NCBI GenBank assembly: GCA_034440615.1
Contig: JAOTOM010004129.1
Location: forward strand, 62,001 to 126,000
Direction: 5' to 3'
Length of the DNA stretch: 64,000 nt
From: Ashinkailepas kermadecensis
Taxonomy: Eukaryota > Arthropoda > Thecostraca > Neolepadidae
In this document: piece by piece, positions 46,256 to 56,663 of the stretch
Position numbering within the stretch: the first letter of the stretch is position 1
Layout: every line of letters begins with the position of its first letter
Program-made: the position numbers and the translations under genes
Notes under the pieces: model-generated
What the model saw: the letters and a program-made list of their open reading frames with translations, nothing else
The model's database searches: none
What the model was told of the DNA's origin: nothing

Positions 46256-46979
46256 CAGGGGCGGATCCAGTGATTATCATTGGGGAGGGGCACATTTCCT
46301 CGGAGGGGTCTTCGGCGGAAAACTTCGCTAATTGGGGGAGGGGTACACTGGAGCATACTGAAGGGGCGCTTTTCGTCCCGAAGGGGAGCATTTTTATCTG
46401 AGAGATGCGTTTGTGGCTAACAAATCTGTTGAGCATACTGAATGGGCACTTTTCGTCCCCAAGGGGAGCATTTTTCTCTGAGAGATGCGTTTGTGGCTAA
46501 CAAATCTGTTGAGCATAGGGTAAAAAAATTTGTCATGGATTATGATCAGAAAATTCCATATAAACCTAAAAACGAACTTTCGTCATGAACTAAAACATTT
46601 CTGTAGGATATATATCGCATTCATTAAAGTGTTGGAAACTAGACACCTGGTATTCGTAATCCTACACAGCCACATTTTTGTGTTCGGAATACGGCACCCT
46701 ACTACGAAATAGTTATGTTTTAAAGTTGCTCTTTGTGAGTGGTTAGAGGATTTTAATTGAAAGGAACTGTATGAATATGGATTGCTTGTTCATTTCTGCA
46801 TTCGGTAAACACTACAATTACTGGTTCAGCCATGCCGAAGCAGCAGTAGAACTATTTGTTGCATGATGTCTTGAGAGTTTGGCAACCCCCCCTCTTCCCC
46901 TACTTCCCAATGAACATGAAGATCAGCAAGTTGATCTAGCTGATAAAGTAGTAGTTTCCCTGCTACAAACCCACCCCTG
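46256..46979. mobile_element. Possible hAT-type element, ends CAGGGGCGG/CCACCCCTG
   Basis: The left end CAGGGGCGGATCCAG is typical of hAT elements. A right end, CCCACCCCTG, may close it at 46979, but the 8-bp flanks (ACACTTGG / ACTTATGC) do not match. It contains an 80-bp direct duplication (46351-46430, 46432-46513; AGAGATGCGTTTGTGGCTAA). Confidence 0.45.
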
Positions 46980-46984
46980 ACTTA

Positions 46985-48072
46985 TGCATGTTTGTTGCAC
47001 TGCAAACATGGAGTGGTTTGTATGGTTCTGAAATAAATTGGTATGCTAAAAGTGAAATGTTTGTTAATAGGGAAGAAGGGTCTCACCTGTGTTTATGGCC
47101 TTGGTCTCACTTGTTGCTGTGGGCAAGATGGTCTTCTATGGAATTCCCTGGTTCTTGAACAAACACTTCTTCTAATACTGGGCAAAATTTACTTCTTTGA
47201 AGTCGTTGACAGCGGCCTACCATAAGATCTCTGCAAATTAATGTATCACAAAATGATTTTTAACCTTTATTCTGTGTAAACCTGGTCACCCTTTACCAAA
47301 AACCTTCCACAAACAACAATGGTGTTGACGATGGGAAGCAGGAAAAGGATGAGTGCTACCATATGCTTCCAACTCCTGGGAAATCCAGATTTCCTCAGGA
47401 AATCTTTCTAAGCCAGATTCGGAAATCCAATCCAGGTAGCTGACAAAGGCGTTTCCATGACTTTGGAAATCTGGATTGGTAAGGAAATCCAGATTTGCTA
47501 TTGTCATGGAAATGGGTCTATAGAAAAGAACCAATACATCAATTAGGTTCATGAAGGTACCTAAAACTGCACCCCTTTACATGGCCACTGGATGTTAGTT
47601 CTGTGCATATGTAGAACGGTTAATGATAACTATGGGGAAACTAGGTTTGCTAGGCTTAGTTTTTTCTGGTGCAGGGTGTAGTGTGCACCTATTACCTATG
47701 CTGCAGTTCATTTGAGAAAAAAATGAAGGAATCCCTGGATACTGGTAGGTATATATTACATAGATGTCTGTGATGATACAATGTACAGCATATATTGCCC
47801 TGAAAAGCCCCTGAAACCCATTTACAGGTCCACAGAACAATTGAAAGGTATGAGAATCTCCAGATTTATACCACTATGAATTTTCAGTGTGAGGATGAGC
47901 GGATTTTTGTGGAATTTTTATCATGCATTGTCACTGGCATGATGCCACCTGCATGCTCCAACCATATTTTTCAAAGAAACATCACCACTGCAAAAACATG
48001 AAATTAATTTATGTTTCAAAGACCAGTTTGTGCACTATACAGTTGGAGTGCACTGTGCAAAGTTAGTGTGCA
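46985..48072. other. AT-rich, no gene recognised
   Basis: Short motif-free frames. See 42261-43629 for the GGATTTCC-like resemblance. Confidence 0.45.
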
Positions 48073-48080
48073 GTGTGCAG

Positions 48081-48629
48081 CAGTGATAAATTATTCTTGA
48101 AATAAGGTGGAATATACCACTTACTGAACACTGAATCGACATCCTTCCCAAAAGTGTATCGACATCGTGCTTCTAGGTGCGTGTTTGCGAATTCTTCATA
48201 CCTTGCTTGTAACAGCTCAAATTTATATGTATCATGATTATGAGCACCACAGCAGATCCTGGATCATGATACCGAACACCTCATGGCGCAATTCGAGATA
48301 AAGGGATTACCTGTGATGTGCTATGTTATATCATGCTGGTTTATAGCATAGATGTTTGTATCGTTATCGCTAATATCGATATCCCCAAATTAGGTACCTC
48401 TCAAAATGTGTGAAATGGGTGCAGTCATATGCGCTCAATTGTCTTAAAACTGGATTTGAAGGACTTCACAAGTATTTGATCTCACATTATTTCTGTGGCG
48501 ATTTTGACATCCTACTGTACTCGTTTCGACATCTCACACCTATTATTTTATAGGTGTGATATAATGTGATATAGGTGTGACATCTCACACCTATTATTTT
48601 CACAACGAGAAACCATTATTTTAACACTG
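48081..48629 (+). mobile_element. hAT-type MITE, copy B, perfect 8-bp TSD
   Basis: Ends CAGTGATAAATTATT and CATTATTTTAACACTG. Flanks GTGTGCAG at 48073-48080 and 48630-48637 are identical. At 549 bp it is longer than its relatives because of a local duplication around 48535-48600 (TCACACCTATTATTTT twice). Confidence 0.93.
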
Positions 48630-48821
48630 GTGTGCAGGCCACTTTAGGTGGGCATGGATGGAGTCTGAACATTGTTTTTGATAATGCTGATAAATTGAGC
48701 ATTATAATAGGTAGCTGTATAGGAAATATTATAATGCTAGTATATATTATAATGTACAGGGTGTACCTAGCTGTGGATTCAGCACCAACCTTTGGGTATG
48801 TGATACTGATGAGATTGGCTA

Positions 48822-51010
48822 TGGTAGCACAATGGGGCATGATTGGAGGTGTTTGGAATTGTTGAGGAGTGTGATATGCAATATCAGGTCAATGGTGGAT
48901 ATGGTGGATGATGAATAGGCTGGAATATATAGTTTGCTTGAAACTTGAAATAATGGATTGATTGGGGTGTAGCTCTGAGGTAAACCTCAAATCATATCAA
49001 ATAGCTAGAAATAAAGTTAGGAGGTGTGTTAGGGCATCTAAAAGACTGGCTGAAATCAAATTAGCTCGGGAATGTTCAGCAGGTAATGCTAAGAGATTCT
49101 TTAGTTTCTACAAATTTAAGGCTAAAAAGTGTGGTGTAGGACCACTGGAGGTAGATGGGGAATTAGTGGTTGATGATTGTGATATTGTGGAATCCTTAAG
49201 CAAGCAATTCTCATCAGTCTTTACTCAGGATAATTCTGGTAGAATAGAAACAACTGAATCATATGCCATGACAGGTGATAGGTTGGAGTATCTTACAATA
49301 ACTACAGAAGCTGTAGAAAAGCAGTTGCAGAATATAAAGCCTAATAAAGCTTCTGGATCAGATGATATATATGCTAGGGTCTTAGTAGAGTGTGCTAAAG
49401 CTTTAGCAGTTCCTCTAGGTATACTTTTCAGGCGGTCTATGGAATACTCTGAAGTGCCTGAAGATTGGAGAAATGCAAATGTAGTTCCAATTTTCAAAAG
49501 GGAAGTATGAAGTGTGTAGGGAACTACAGGCCAGTCAGTTTGACCTCAATAGTTTGCAAGGTACTAGAAAAACTGGTTAAACAGAATGTTCAGATTCATC
49601 TTGATAGGCACAATCTTTTAAGGGATACTCAACATGGATTTTGATCTCGAAGGTCTTGTTTAACTAACCTTTTGGAGTTCATGGAGTATGTTACTAAAGA
49701 AGTAGACAATCAAAACAGGATGGATGTTGTGTACTTGGACTTTAGCAAAGCTTTTGATAAAGTTCCACATAGGAGGCTAATTCATCAACTACAGCAACAT
49801 GGGATTGTTGGAAAAGTTCTAGGTTGGATTGAAGCATGGTTGAGGGGAAGGAAACAAAGGGTAATGTTAAATGGATGTAAATCTGATTGGAAGTATGTTC
49901 TGAGTGGAGTACCACAGGGCTCTGTTCTAGGGCCACTTCTCTTTATCATCTTTGTAAATAACATTGAGGTAGGGCTGAGGAATAGAATGTTCAAATTTGC
50001 TGATGACATCAAACTGGTAGGAGTGGCAAACAGTTGTGATCAATCTAGTAATATTCAACTAGACTTGGAGGACCTAAAAAAGTGGGCTGATCAATGTCAG
50101 ATGTCTTTTAACTATGACAAGTGTAAGGTTATGCATCTGGGGTCTGGAGGTGAGACTTTCAGATATACAATGGGAGGGAGGGAACTGGATGTTATTGAAG
50201 AGGAAAGGGACTTAGGTGTGTTGGTTTCAAATGACCTTAAAGCAGAGAAACAATGTAGCTCAGCTAGGAACAGGGCACTCAGAATACTGTGACTCATTAA
50301 TAGAAGTGTGATGTATAAGAGCAAGGAAGTCATGAAAAAACTGTACTTAGCATATGTGCGACCCCACTTGGAATATTCTGTGCAAGCTTGGAGCCCCTAC
50401 CTAGAAAAAGATATAGACAAGTTAGAAAGAGTGCAACGCAAAGCAACTAAACTCATCAGTGGACTAGGTAGCTTAGAATATGGAGAAAGGCTTGTGGCAT
50501 TAGATATGTACTCACTCAAGTATAGGAGATTAAGGGGGGACATGATTGAAATGTACAAAATTGTTAAAGGACTAGATCAGGTCAATTTAAATGGTGCTCT
50601 TCAGTTTAAAGTATCACACAGGGGTCACCAACTCAGGTTAGACAAGTTGAGGTGTAGGACAGTTAAGCGACAGCAGGTCTTCAGTCAAAGGGTTGTTGAT
50701 CAGTGGAATGGGCTGCCTGCTGATGTTGTCGGGAGTTCCTCATTGAATGTATTTAAAAGTAGGGTGGACAAATTTTTTAGGCAGGAAAATCTTGTTTTTG
50801 ATTTCTAATTTGGATGGAGGGGATAATATTTATGTTAAATGTGCACGGCACAGACCCCTTTAAGCAGGGGCTATGGTAGCGCAATGGGTATGATGGGAGG
50901 AGCTTGCAATTGTTGAGGGTGTTATGCAATAGCAAGTGGATGATGCTAGATAGGCTGGGATATATAGCTTCCTAGGAACTTGGGATTAGGGATTGATTGG
51001 GGTGAGAATA
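48822..51010. repeat. About 140-bp direct repeats flanking the LINE RT
   Basis: Segment 48822-48975 (CTATGGTAGCACAATGGG ... GATTGATTGGGGTG) recurs at 50869-51005 (CTATGGTAGCGCAATGGG ... GATTGATTGGGGTG). Both are followed by LINE-type sequence. Either two LINE copies sit in tandem or the family has terminal repeats. Confidence 0.82.
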
Positions 51011-51100
51011 TGTACATTTCTAGTACCTTTTCTAGATAGGCTTAACCCAGATGGGCCCCTGTGGCTCTTATTAAGCCTTAACACTTTATGACTTTATGAC
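48962..51100 (+). pseudogene. CR1/L2-like LINE reverse transcriptase, 5'-truncated and broken
   Basis: RT in pieces: 48962-49510, then (after a frameshift near 49500) through a TGA near 49641 to 50292, then a TGA and 50308-50808. Motifs: KPNKASGSDDI, VYLDFSKAFDKVPHRRL, SGVPQGSVLGPLLF and FADDIKLVG. Next come YDKCKVMHLG, VRPHLEYSVQAWSPYL and a C-terminal RRLRGDMIEMYKIVKG. No endonuclease domain is present, so it is 5'-truncated. The 3' end at about 51004-51100 closes with ATGACTTT repeats. Confidence 0.9.
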
Positions 51101-51104
51101 TTTA

Positions 51105-51197
51105 TAAGCATGTACTTTTCTGGTATATTTTCTAGATAGGCTTGACCCAGATGGGCCCCAGTGGCTCTTATTAAGCCTCAACACTTTATGACTTTAC
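51105..51197 (+). repeat. Second copy of the LINE 3' tail
   Basis: TTTTCTAGATAGGCTTGACC and GGCTCTTATTAAGCCTCAAC repeat the LINE's own 3' end directly after it, at about 95% identity by eye. Confidence 0.85.
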
Positions 51198-51224
51198 AAT
51201 CAATTATACAATACAAGGTAGGTC

Positions 51225-51800
51225 GATTTGCACTTTCAGATAATGTTTGAATTCTTAGAAGTTCTTTTTTTTCAATGCTATGTTTCTCAATGTGGTTAAA
51301 ATGGTGTGATCACTCATTTCCTCTGCAAGTCCATACTTTTCAGTTGGCAGGCCAAATAACACCAAAAATGGGTTGGAAATAGGATGATGTGGAATAAAAG
51401 TATTCTTGAAATGGAAAAAAGCTACAGCCTAACCAAACCTAGCCTAACCTTCTAGATAAGACATTTTTAATAGTACATTTTTTTTCTTCTTAAATATGTT
51501 GGAATTCAAGTACCCTTAACCTGTCCTAGCCTGATCTGCTTTTGAGTAAAAAGTACTTCAGTTCAAATATCAAGAAGAAAAATGATGAGGGGATTGGTTC
51601 AACTTCAAGGAAAAACCTAATCTAGCCTAACCTATTCAAACGTAGCTCCATTTTTTGCTTATAATATACCATTTTTGTATAATTTTCAGGTAAAATGTGT
51701 TAGAAGCATGCCATTGTTCTTTGAAAATTCGATTTTTTTCTTCAAAAACAGATGAGGCTAGGATCTGTTAGGTCATTTTTTGGCGAATTTTCAGGGAAAA
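51225..51800 (+). repeat. Dispersed AT-rich repeat with TTAGG runs, copy 3
   Basis: Same order of words as 41755-42260: CTCATTTCCTCTG, CATACTTTTCAGTTGG, CAAATAACACCAAAAATGGG, then CCTAACC runs and CTTCAAAAACAGATGA. Confidence 0.68.
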
Positions 51801-51977
51801 TGTTTGATAATTTTTTACATGTTTTGTGTCTTACAAGTGCAGTAGTACAACATTATATATCAGGCATTAAATATATCATGTATATGCATGCATATGCATG
51901 GATGTCATTCATTCTTCACCTTCACCAATTCACCAATAATCTCATGCATGGAAGGCTTTGAGAAGGTCCAAGTCATT

Positions 51978-53663
51978 TTAAAGGGCAGATTCGGGGAGGG
52001 GTGCCTTGATCCAGTACTTTGCATACACAGTAGCAATGAAGATGGACTTGCTATGCAAGCACTGCTCATCTCTTGGAGTCAGCTTAAATTGTCCACGAAA
52101 CATCCACACTTTCAATGTGTAAACTACCTTTGACATCCAGCGGGCACGATGCATGGGCCCAGGACGATTGAAGTGGACTCCTTGGTAGAGTTCCTCCAAA
52201 GAAAATCAAAGAGTTCCAGGAATTATCGGTAGTTGTCCATCAGATCATGCCACTCCGCCAAAGCTTTTTCAACCCAGACAATCGATTTGACTTGAGTCTA
52301 GTGGATGACTAGTGTGACCTCCTCATGGTCAGCACCAGTTTCATACATGTTCTGGTTAACAAACTCCAATTTGGCCTGGAAGCATTTTAAAAGAAGCATT
52401 TCTGGACCCTTGGTTGGTTGGTCCCATGAGTGTTGTTTCAGCAGCTTTCACAATCGGCTCCATGACGTGATACCTACATTCCAAGTAAAGGAGGTTCTTT
52501 TCAAGTTTTTGCTCTATAATGATACATGCACCATTGTTACGGCCTGTGTTGGAGGCTGTCATATCATTCCAACAACTCTTTTGGCCGTGCCCCACTCTTC
52601 TAAAGCTTCAACAACAGTCTTGGCTTGCTGCAGTCCAGTGCCATTCGGGATATCGGCAACTTGAAGGAGCTGGCTGACTCCGCTCGCCGACACGAGGATG
52701 GGGAGTCCATCAACATGTTCTTGAGTGATCAGATACTTCATACGCTTACCATTCCAGTGTGCTATCAATTACACCTCAGCAGTAAGCTCTGTTTTCAAGC
52801 ACGAGGCAAATTGTTCTCTATGCAACTGTCATTGCCACCGGATGGAGGATCGATTGATGTTGATCTCGTCAACATTCTGCCCGAGATAGCGAGCACTCTC
52901 TGACAGCATGAACGTTACCTTTCGGTATGCTACTTTTGTCCTATCAGGAACTGCTGCAAGGGATGGATATACAATGTTCTTTTTCGCCTTTCGGCATTTG
53001 AAGGAACCAGGGGTGGCTTCCGCATCTGCAGTTACTCCCACAACACCGTCGCCTTCTTCAGCGGACACATCTGGGCCACTGCTACTTCACGTACTTGACG
53101 CCTCCACCTGTATGCCTTCGAAAGAGGCTGAGGCCGCTTGTTGAGAACGAAGGTTCGTCTCCTTTTGTCCCTCCTTCGCTTTGAGCAGCGACTTTCTCTG
53201 GCGGTCATGGAGACGTCCACTGGACCCATATTTCCTCTACGGCCTGGTGCTTTTTGGGCAAGTAGGAAATCATTGTTCTCCTGAATGGGGGTAGTCGATA
53301 GGGCATCTTGCAGTAGCTACATATAATAAGTCCTTTAAGGTGTGTTTGAAAGCATCTTACTTCTCAATTTGGGGAGTTGATCGCCGGCGTTTGCCCTTCT
53401 TCAGTTGCTGGTATTCAGAATACAGTTGCTCTACCTTAGCAAATGAGTGAGTGGTCTTTTCGAACCGTGGGGATGCAGGTTCTTGCCCAAAACGTTACAG
53501 CCCGACCCACTACAACAGGACCACTACTACGAATAGTGAATTTCTCCTCCTGATGATAGTGAAGGAAGTTGCCGAGGACTTCGCAATTTGATGGCAGCTT
53601 GGACCCTTTCATATCTTTTTTGGTGCTGACTGGGCAAATTGTATGCCTACTTCGACTAGCCAT
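51978..53663 (-). pseudogene. Degenerate repeat-borne gene with hAT-like core
   Basis: Read from 53663 down the minus strand, with several stops and frameshifts. The N-terminal part has FLHYHQEEKFTIRSS and ARTCIPTVRKDHS. The middle has KVAYRKVTFMLSESARYLG. The core has DGLPILVSASGVSQLLQV, FDTTASNTGRNNGAC and LLYLECRYHVMEP. The end has MHRARWMSKVVYTLKVWMF and FKLTPRD. An acidic residue in FDTTASNTG followed by a C..H-type motif resembles the RNase-H core of hAT transposases. I recognise it as a recurrent uncharacterised family in invertebrate genomes but cannot name it. It is not functional here. Confidence 0.72.
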
Positions 53664-53699
53664 ATCAGGTGTCACATATGATCTTATGCAATATACAGA

Positions 53700-54145
53700 C
53701 ACTGCTAACTGTATCAGTAATTGTCATTTTACGCTTTGAAAATACTGTTATGCTGTCATAGACCTGTAAAAGATAGCAATTAGTGAAACTTCAAGGTGAC
53801 TGTGCAACCTTTAAATATTGTTTCTAATTTTTGATATTTTTTCCTAGGGTTTTTGACAGAAAGTAACACATCTGGAGGTGGGAACATAACATTAAAAAAA
53901 AAATTGAAGGACCACCCTAATATATAGCTTGTATATAAAATAATGAAGTATACCCAGTCATCATATCTAATTTTGAACTGTTTTATACTCTGATTATAAT
54001 GGGCTTAAGAGCAGTACTGAGCATCATTATTACTTCTACAGGTGATCAAAATATTTGCATGGTTTTGACTCTTCATATTCTATGGTTTATGGTAGAAAAG
54101 GTTGAACAGTGCTCAAGCCCAACCGGTGTTGGCCTGATATAAAAG
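53700..54145. other. AT-rich, nothing recognised
   Basis: No motif or repeat visible. Confidence 0.5.
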
Positions 54146-54186
54146 TCATAGTCATATAATGTTAAGGCTTAATAAGAGTCACAATG
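54145..54186 (-). mobile_element. LINE 3'-tail fragment, opposite orientation
   Basis: TTAAGGCTTAATAAGAGTCAC is, inverted, the CTCTTATTAAGCCTTAAC tail of the LINE at 48962-51100. It may mark the 3' end of another, lost copy on the minus strand. Confidence 0.68.
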
Positions 54187-54369
54187 GACTGCCTGCTACA
54201 GAGAGTGCAAAGTCTACAGAGAGTAGCTACTATAAGAAGAGATAGGACAAATAGTGAAGCCTTCCAAATCAATGTTTTGTCCCAAGTTCTAAACAACCTC
54301 TATCCCATTGTGTTACCATGGCTGATATTTCCTGCATCATATGGCTATAGGCTTGTTTCAAAATCTGAA

Positions 54370-54465
54370 TCCACCACCTGGTACAATTGTTACTACTACC
54401 CTAGTTAGAAGCATAATCCACCACCTGGTACAATTGTTACTACTACCCTAGTTAGAAGCATAATC
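54370..54465. repeat. 48-bp tandem duplication
   Basis: CCACCACCTGGTACAATTGT plus ACTACTACCCTAGTTAGAAG occurs twice back to back. Confidence 0.93.
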
Positions 54466-54647
54466 AGAAATACCTACTAACATAAATTCCATGCCATCCA
54501 CTTTAATTCCCAACCATGTTGTAAACCCAACATATGCTACATCATATAAGGCCTGTCAGTGTTGAACCAGGAATGGCCTATCAATGTGTCATGTAAAACC
54601 TATGAAGTTTGTATCATGTAAAGCCTATTGATGTTGGATTTCATAAA

Positions 54648-54806
54648 GACGAGTGGTCTAGGGGTAAGATGCTCGTCTCACAATCGAAAGGTTGTGGGTT
54701 CGAGTCTCACCTGTCGCTACTCTTCGCCCGCGACCAATCGGCGTGAAAGATTGGCGACGCTACATGACTCAACGGTCGACGTGTCGTAAAACCAATAACC
54801 AACCAA
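54648..54806 (+). mobile_element. tRNA-derived SINE, copy 2
   Basis: GACGAGTGGTCTAGGGGTAAG (A-box), GGGTTCGAGTCTCACC (B-box), the same body as 18097-18256 (CGCTACATGACTCAACGGTC) and the same AAAACCAATAACCAACCA tail. It is not a tRNA gene: no acceptor stem closes and the anticodon arm does not pair. Confidence 0.87.
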
Positions 54807-54892
54807 AGCCACCTAGCTTGAACAAAATACAATGGATGTTGCAGACCTACAGATGTTTGATCATATAAAGCATGTGGATGTTGCAGCAGTAA

Positions 54893-54896
<4 letters not shown>

Positions 54897-54967
<71 letters not shown>
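54897..54967. repeat. (TA)n microsatellite
   Basis: About 70 bp of TA. Confidence 0.98.
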
Positions 54968-54970
<3 letters not shown>

Positions 54971-55431
54971 TATATATGTAGATGTCAGTTGGTAAAGCCT
55001 AGGGTTGTTAGATTGCATAAGTACAACTTACCAGTTATCAGCAAGGCTTCAGCCACAAATCATGAGTGGCTTCCATTTAGACAATAACTGCAAGGCTCAT
55101 TATAGCAGCCTGGTCTAGCCCATGCATTTTTGATAGTAATAACTCTTTTGATTGCACTCTTTTGCATACTAGTTTATTCACCCAGGTGTCTACCAATTTG
55201 TATCATAATATTGCCCTTGGAGCTCTTATTCTTTGTTGAAGTAAGAAGTTTTGTGGTGACATGTCCACTCAACAGCAACTTTCAACAGAGCTTCACATTG
55301 CAATACAGCATTTCAAGTTATAATTTTCACACTCAGAGTCAGATATGCTCTTTTCAGTTTGAGATGCATCAACCTCATCACAATATTTTGCTGTGATATA
55401 GCTCCTTGTGATAGCTGCTGTGCATTGGCCA

Positions 55432-56372
55432 TGCAATGTGGTAGCCTCTGTGTGTCTGCAGTGTGATGTGATAGCCTCTGTGTGTCTGCAGTGTGATGTG
55501 ATAGTCTCTGTGTGTCTGCAGTGTGATGTGATAGTCCCTGTGTGTCTGCAGTGTGATGCGATAGTCTCTGTGTGTCTGCAGTGTGATGTGGTAGTATCTG
55601 TGTGTCTGCAGTGTGATGTGATAGTCTCTGTGTGTCTGCAGTGTGATGTGATTGTCTCTATGTGTCTGCAGTGTGATGTGATAGTCTGTGTGTGTCTGCA
55701 GTGTGATGTGATAGCCTCTGTGTGTCTGCAGTGTGATGTGATAGCCTCTGTCTGTCTGCATAGTGATGTGGTAGTCTCTCTGTGTCTGCAATGCGATGCG
55801 ATAGTCTCTGTGTGTCTGCAGTGTGATGTGATAGCCTCTGTGTGTCTGCAGTGTGATGTGATAGCCTCTGTGTGTCTGCAGTGTGATGTGATAGTCTCTG
55901 TGTGTCTGCAGTGTGATGTGATAGTCCCTGTGTGTCTGCAGTGTGATGCGATAGTCTCTGTGTGTCTGCAGTGTGATGTGGTAGTATCTGTGTGTCTGCA
56001 GTGTGATGTGATAGTCTCTGTGTGTCTGCAGTGTGATGTGTCTGCAGTGTGATGTGATAGTCTGCAGTGTGATGTGATAGCCTCTGTGTGTCTGGAGTGG
56101 GATGTGTTAGTATCTGTGTGTCTGCAGTGTGATGTGATAGTCTCTGTGTGTCTGCAGTGTGATGTGATAGCCTCTGTGTGTCTGCAGTGTGATGTGATAG
56201 TCTCTGTGTGTCTGCAGTGTGATGTGATAGTCTCTGTGTGTCTGCAGTGTGATGTGATAGTCTCTGTGTGTCTGCAGTGTGATGTGATAGTCTCTGTGTG
56301 TCTGCAGTGTGATGTGATAGTCTCTGTGTGTCTGCAGTGTGATGTGATAGTCTCTGTGTGTCTGCAGTAGGA
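55432..56372. repeat. 30-bp satellite, about 31 copies
   Basis: Units of GTGATAGTCTCTGTGTGTCT plus GCAGTGTGAT. Long frames run on both strands because 30 is a multiple of 3. A shift near 56040-56060, caused by partial units, resets the phase. The array lies just beyond the 3' end of the minus-strand LINE. Confidence 0.97.
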
Positions 56373-56663
56373 CATGACAGCTTCGGTGGCTTCGCAGTAT
56401 AATGCGATATCTGTTTCGTTGGCAGCATCCCCTAGCAGCTGTTGTTCCTTGTTTCGGCAGTTTAACGTGGCTGCAGCCGTGTTTCGCCAGTGTGTTTGAG
56501 GACGTGCCTGCTGCGCTGAACCAGTAATGTAATGTATTTCGGAACCTCCCGAGCAGGATTTTTCAGTTTCCGTCACAGAAGTGCACTAATATGCAGCACA
56601 AACCATCATCACGAGCATACACGATAACAACGAGTGGCATCACAGTGCTGATGTAAGCGGAGG

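Noticed and set aside
54648..54720. Functional tRNA gene
   Set aside because: A- and B-boxes are present but no acceptor or anticodon stem closes. The sequence continues into a conserved SINE body shared with 18097-18256.
55293..56576. 427-codon minus-strand frame as a His/Thr-rich protein
   Set aside because: It is the 30-bp satellite plus flanks. All its length comes from a repeat divisible by 3.
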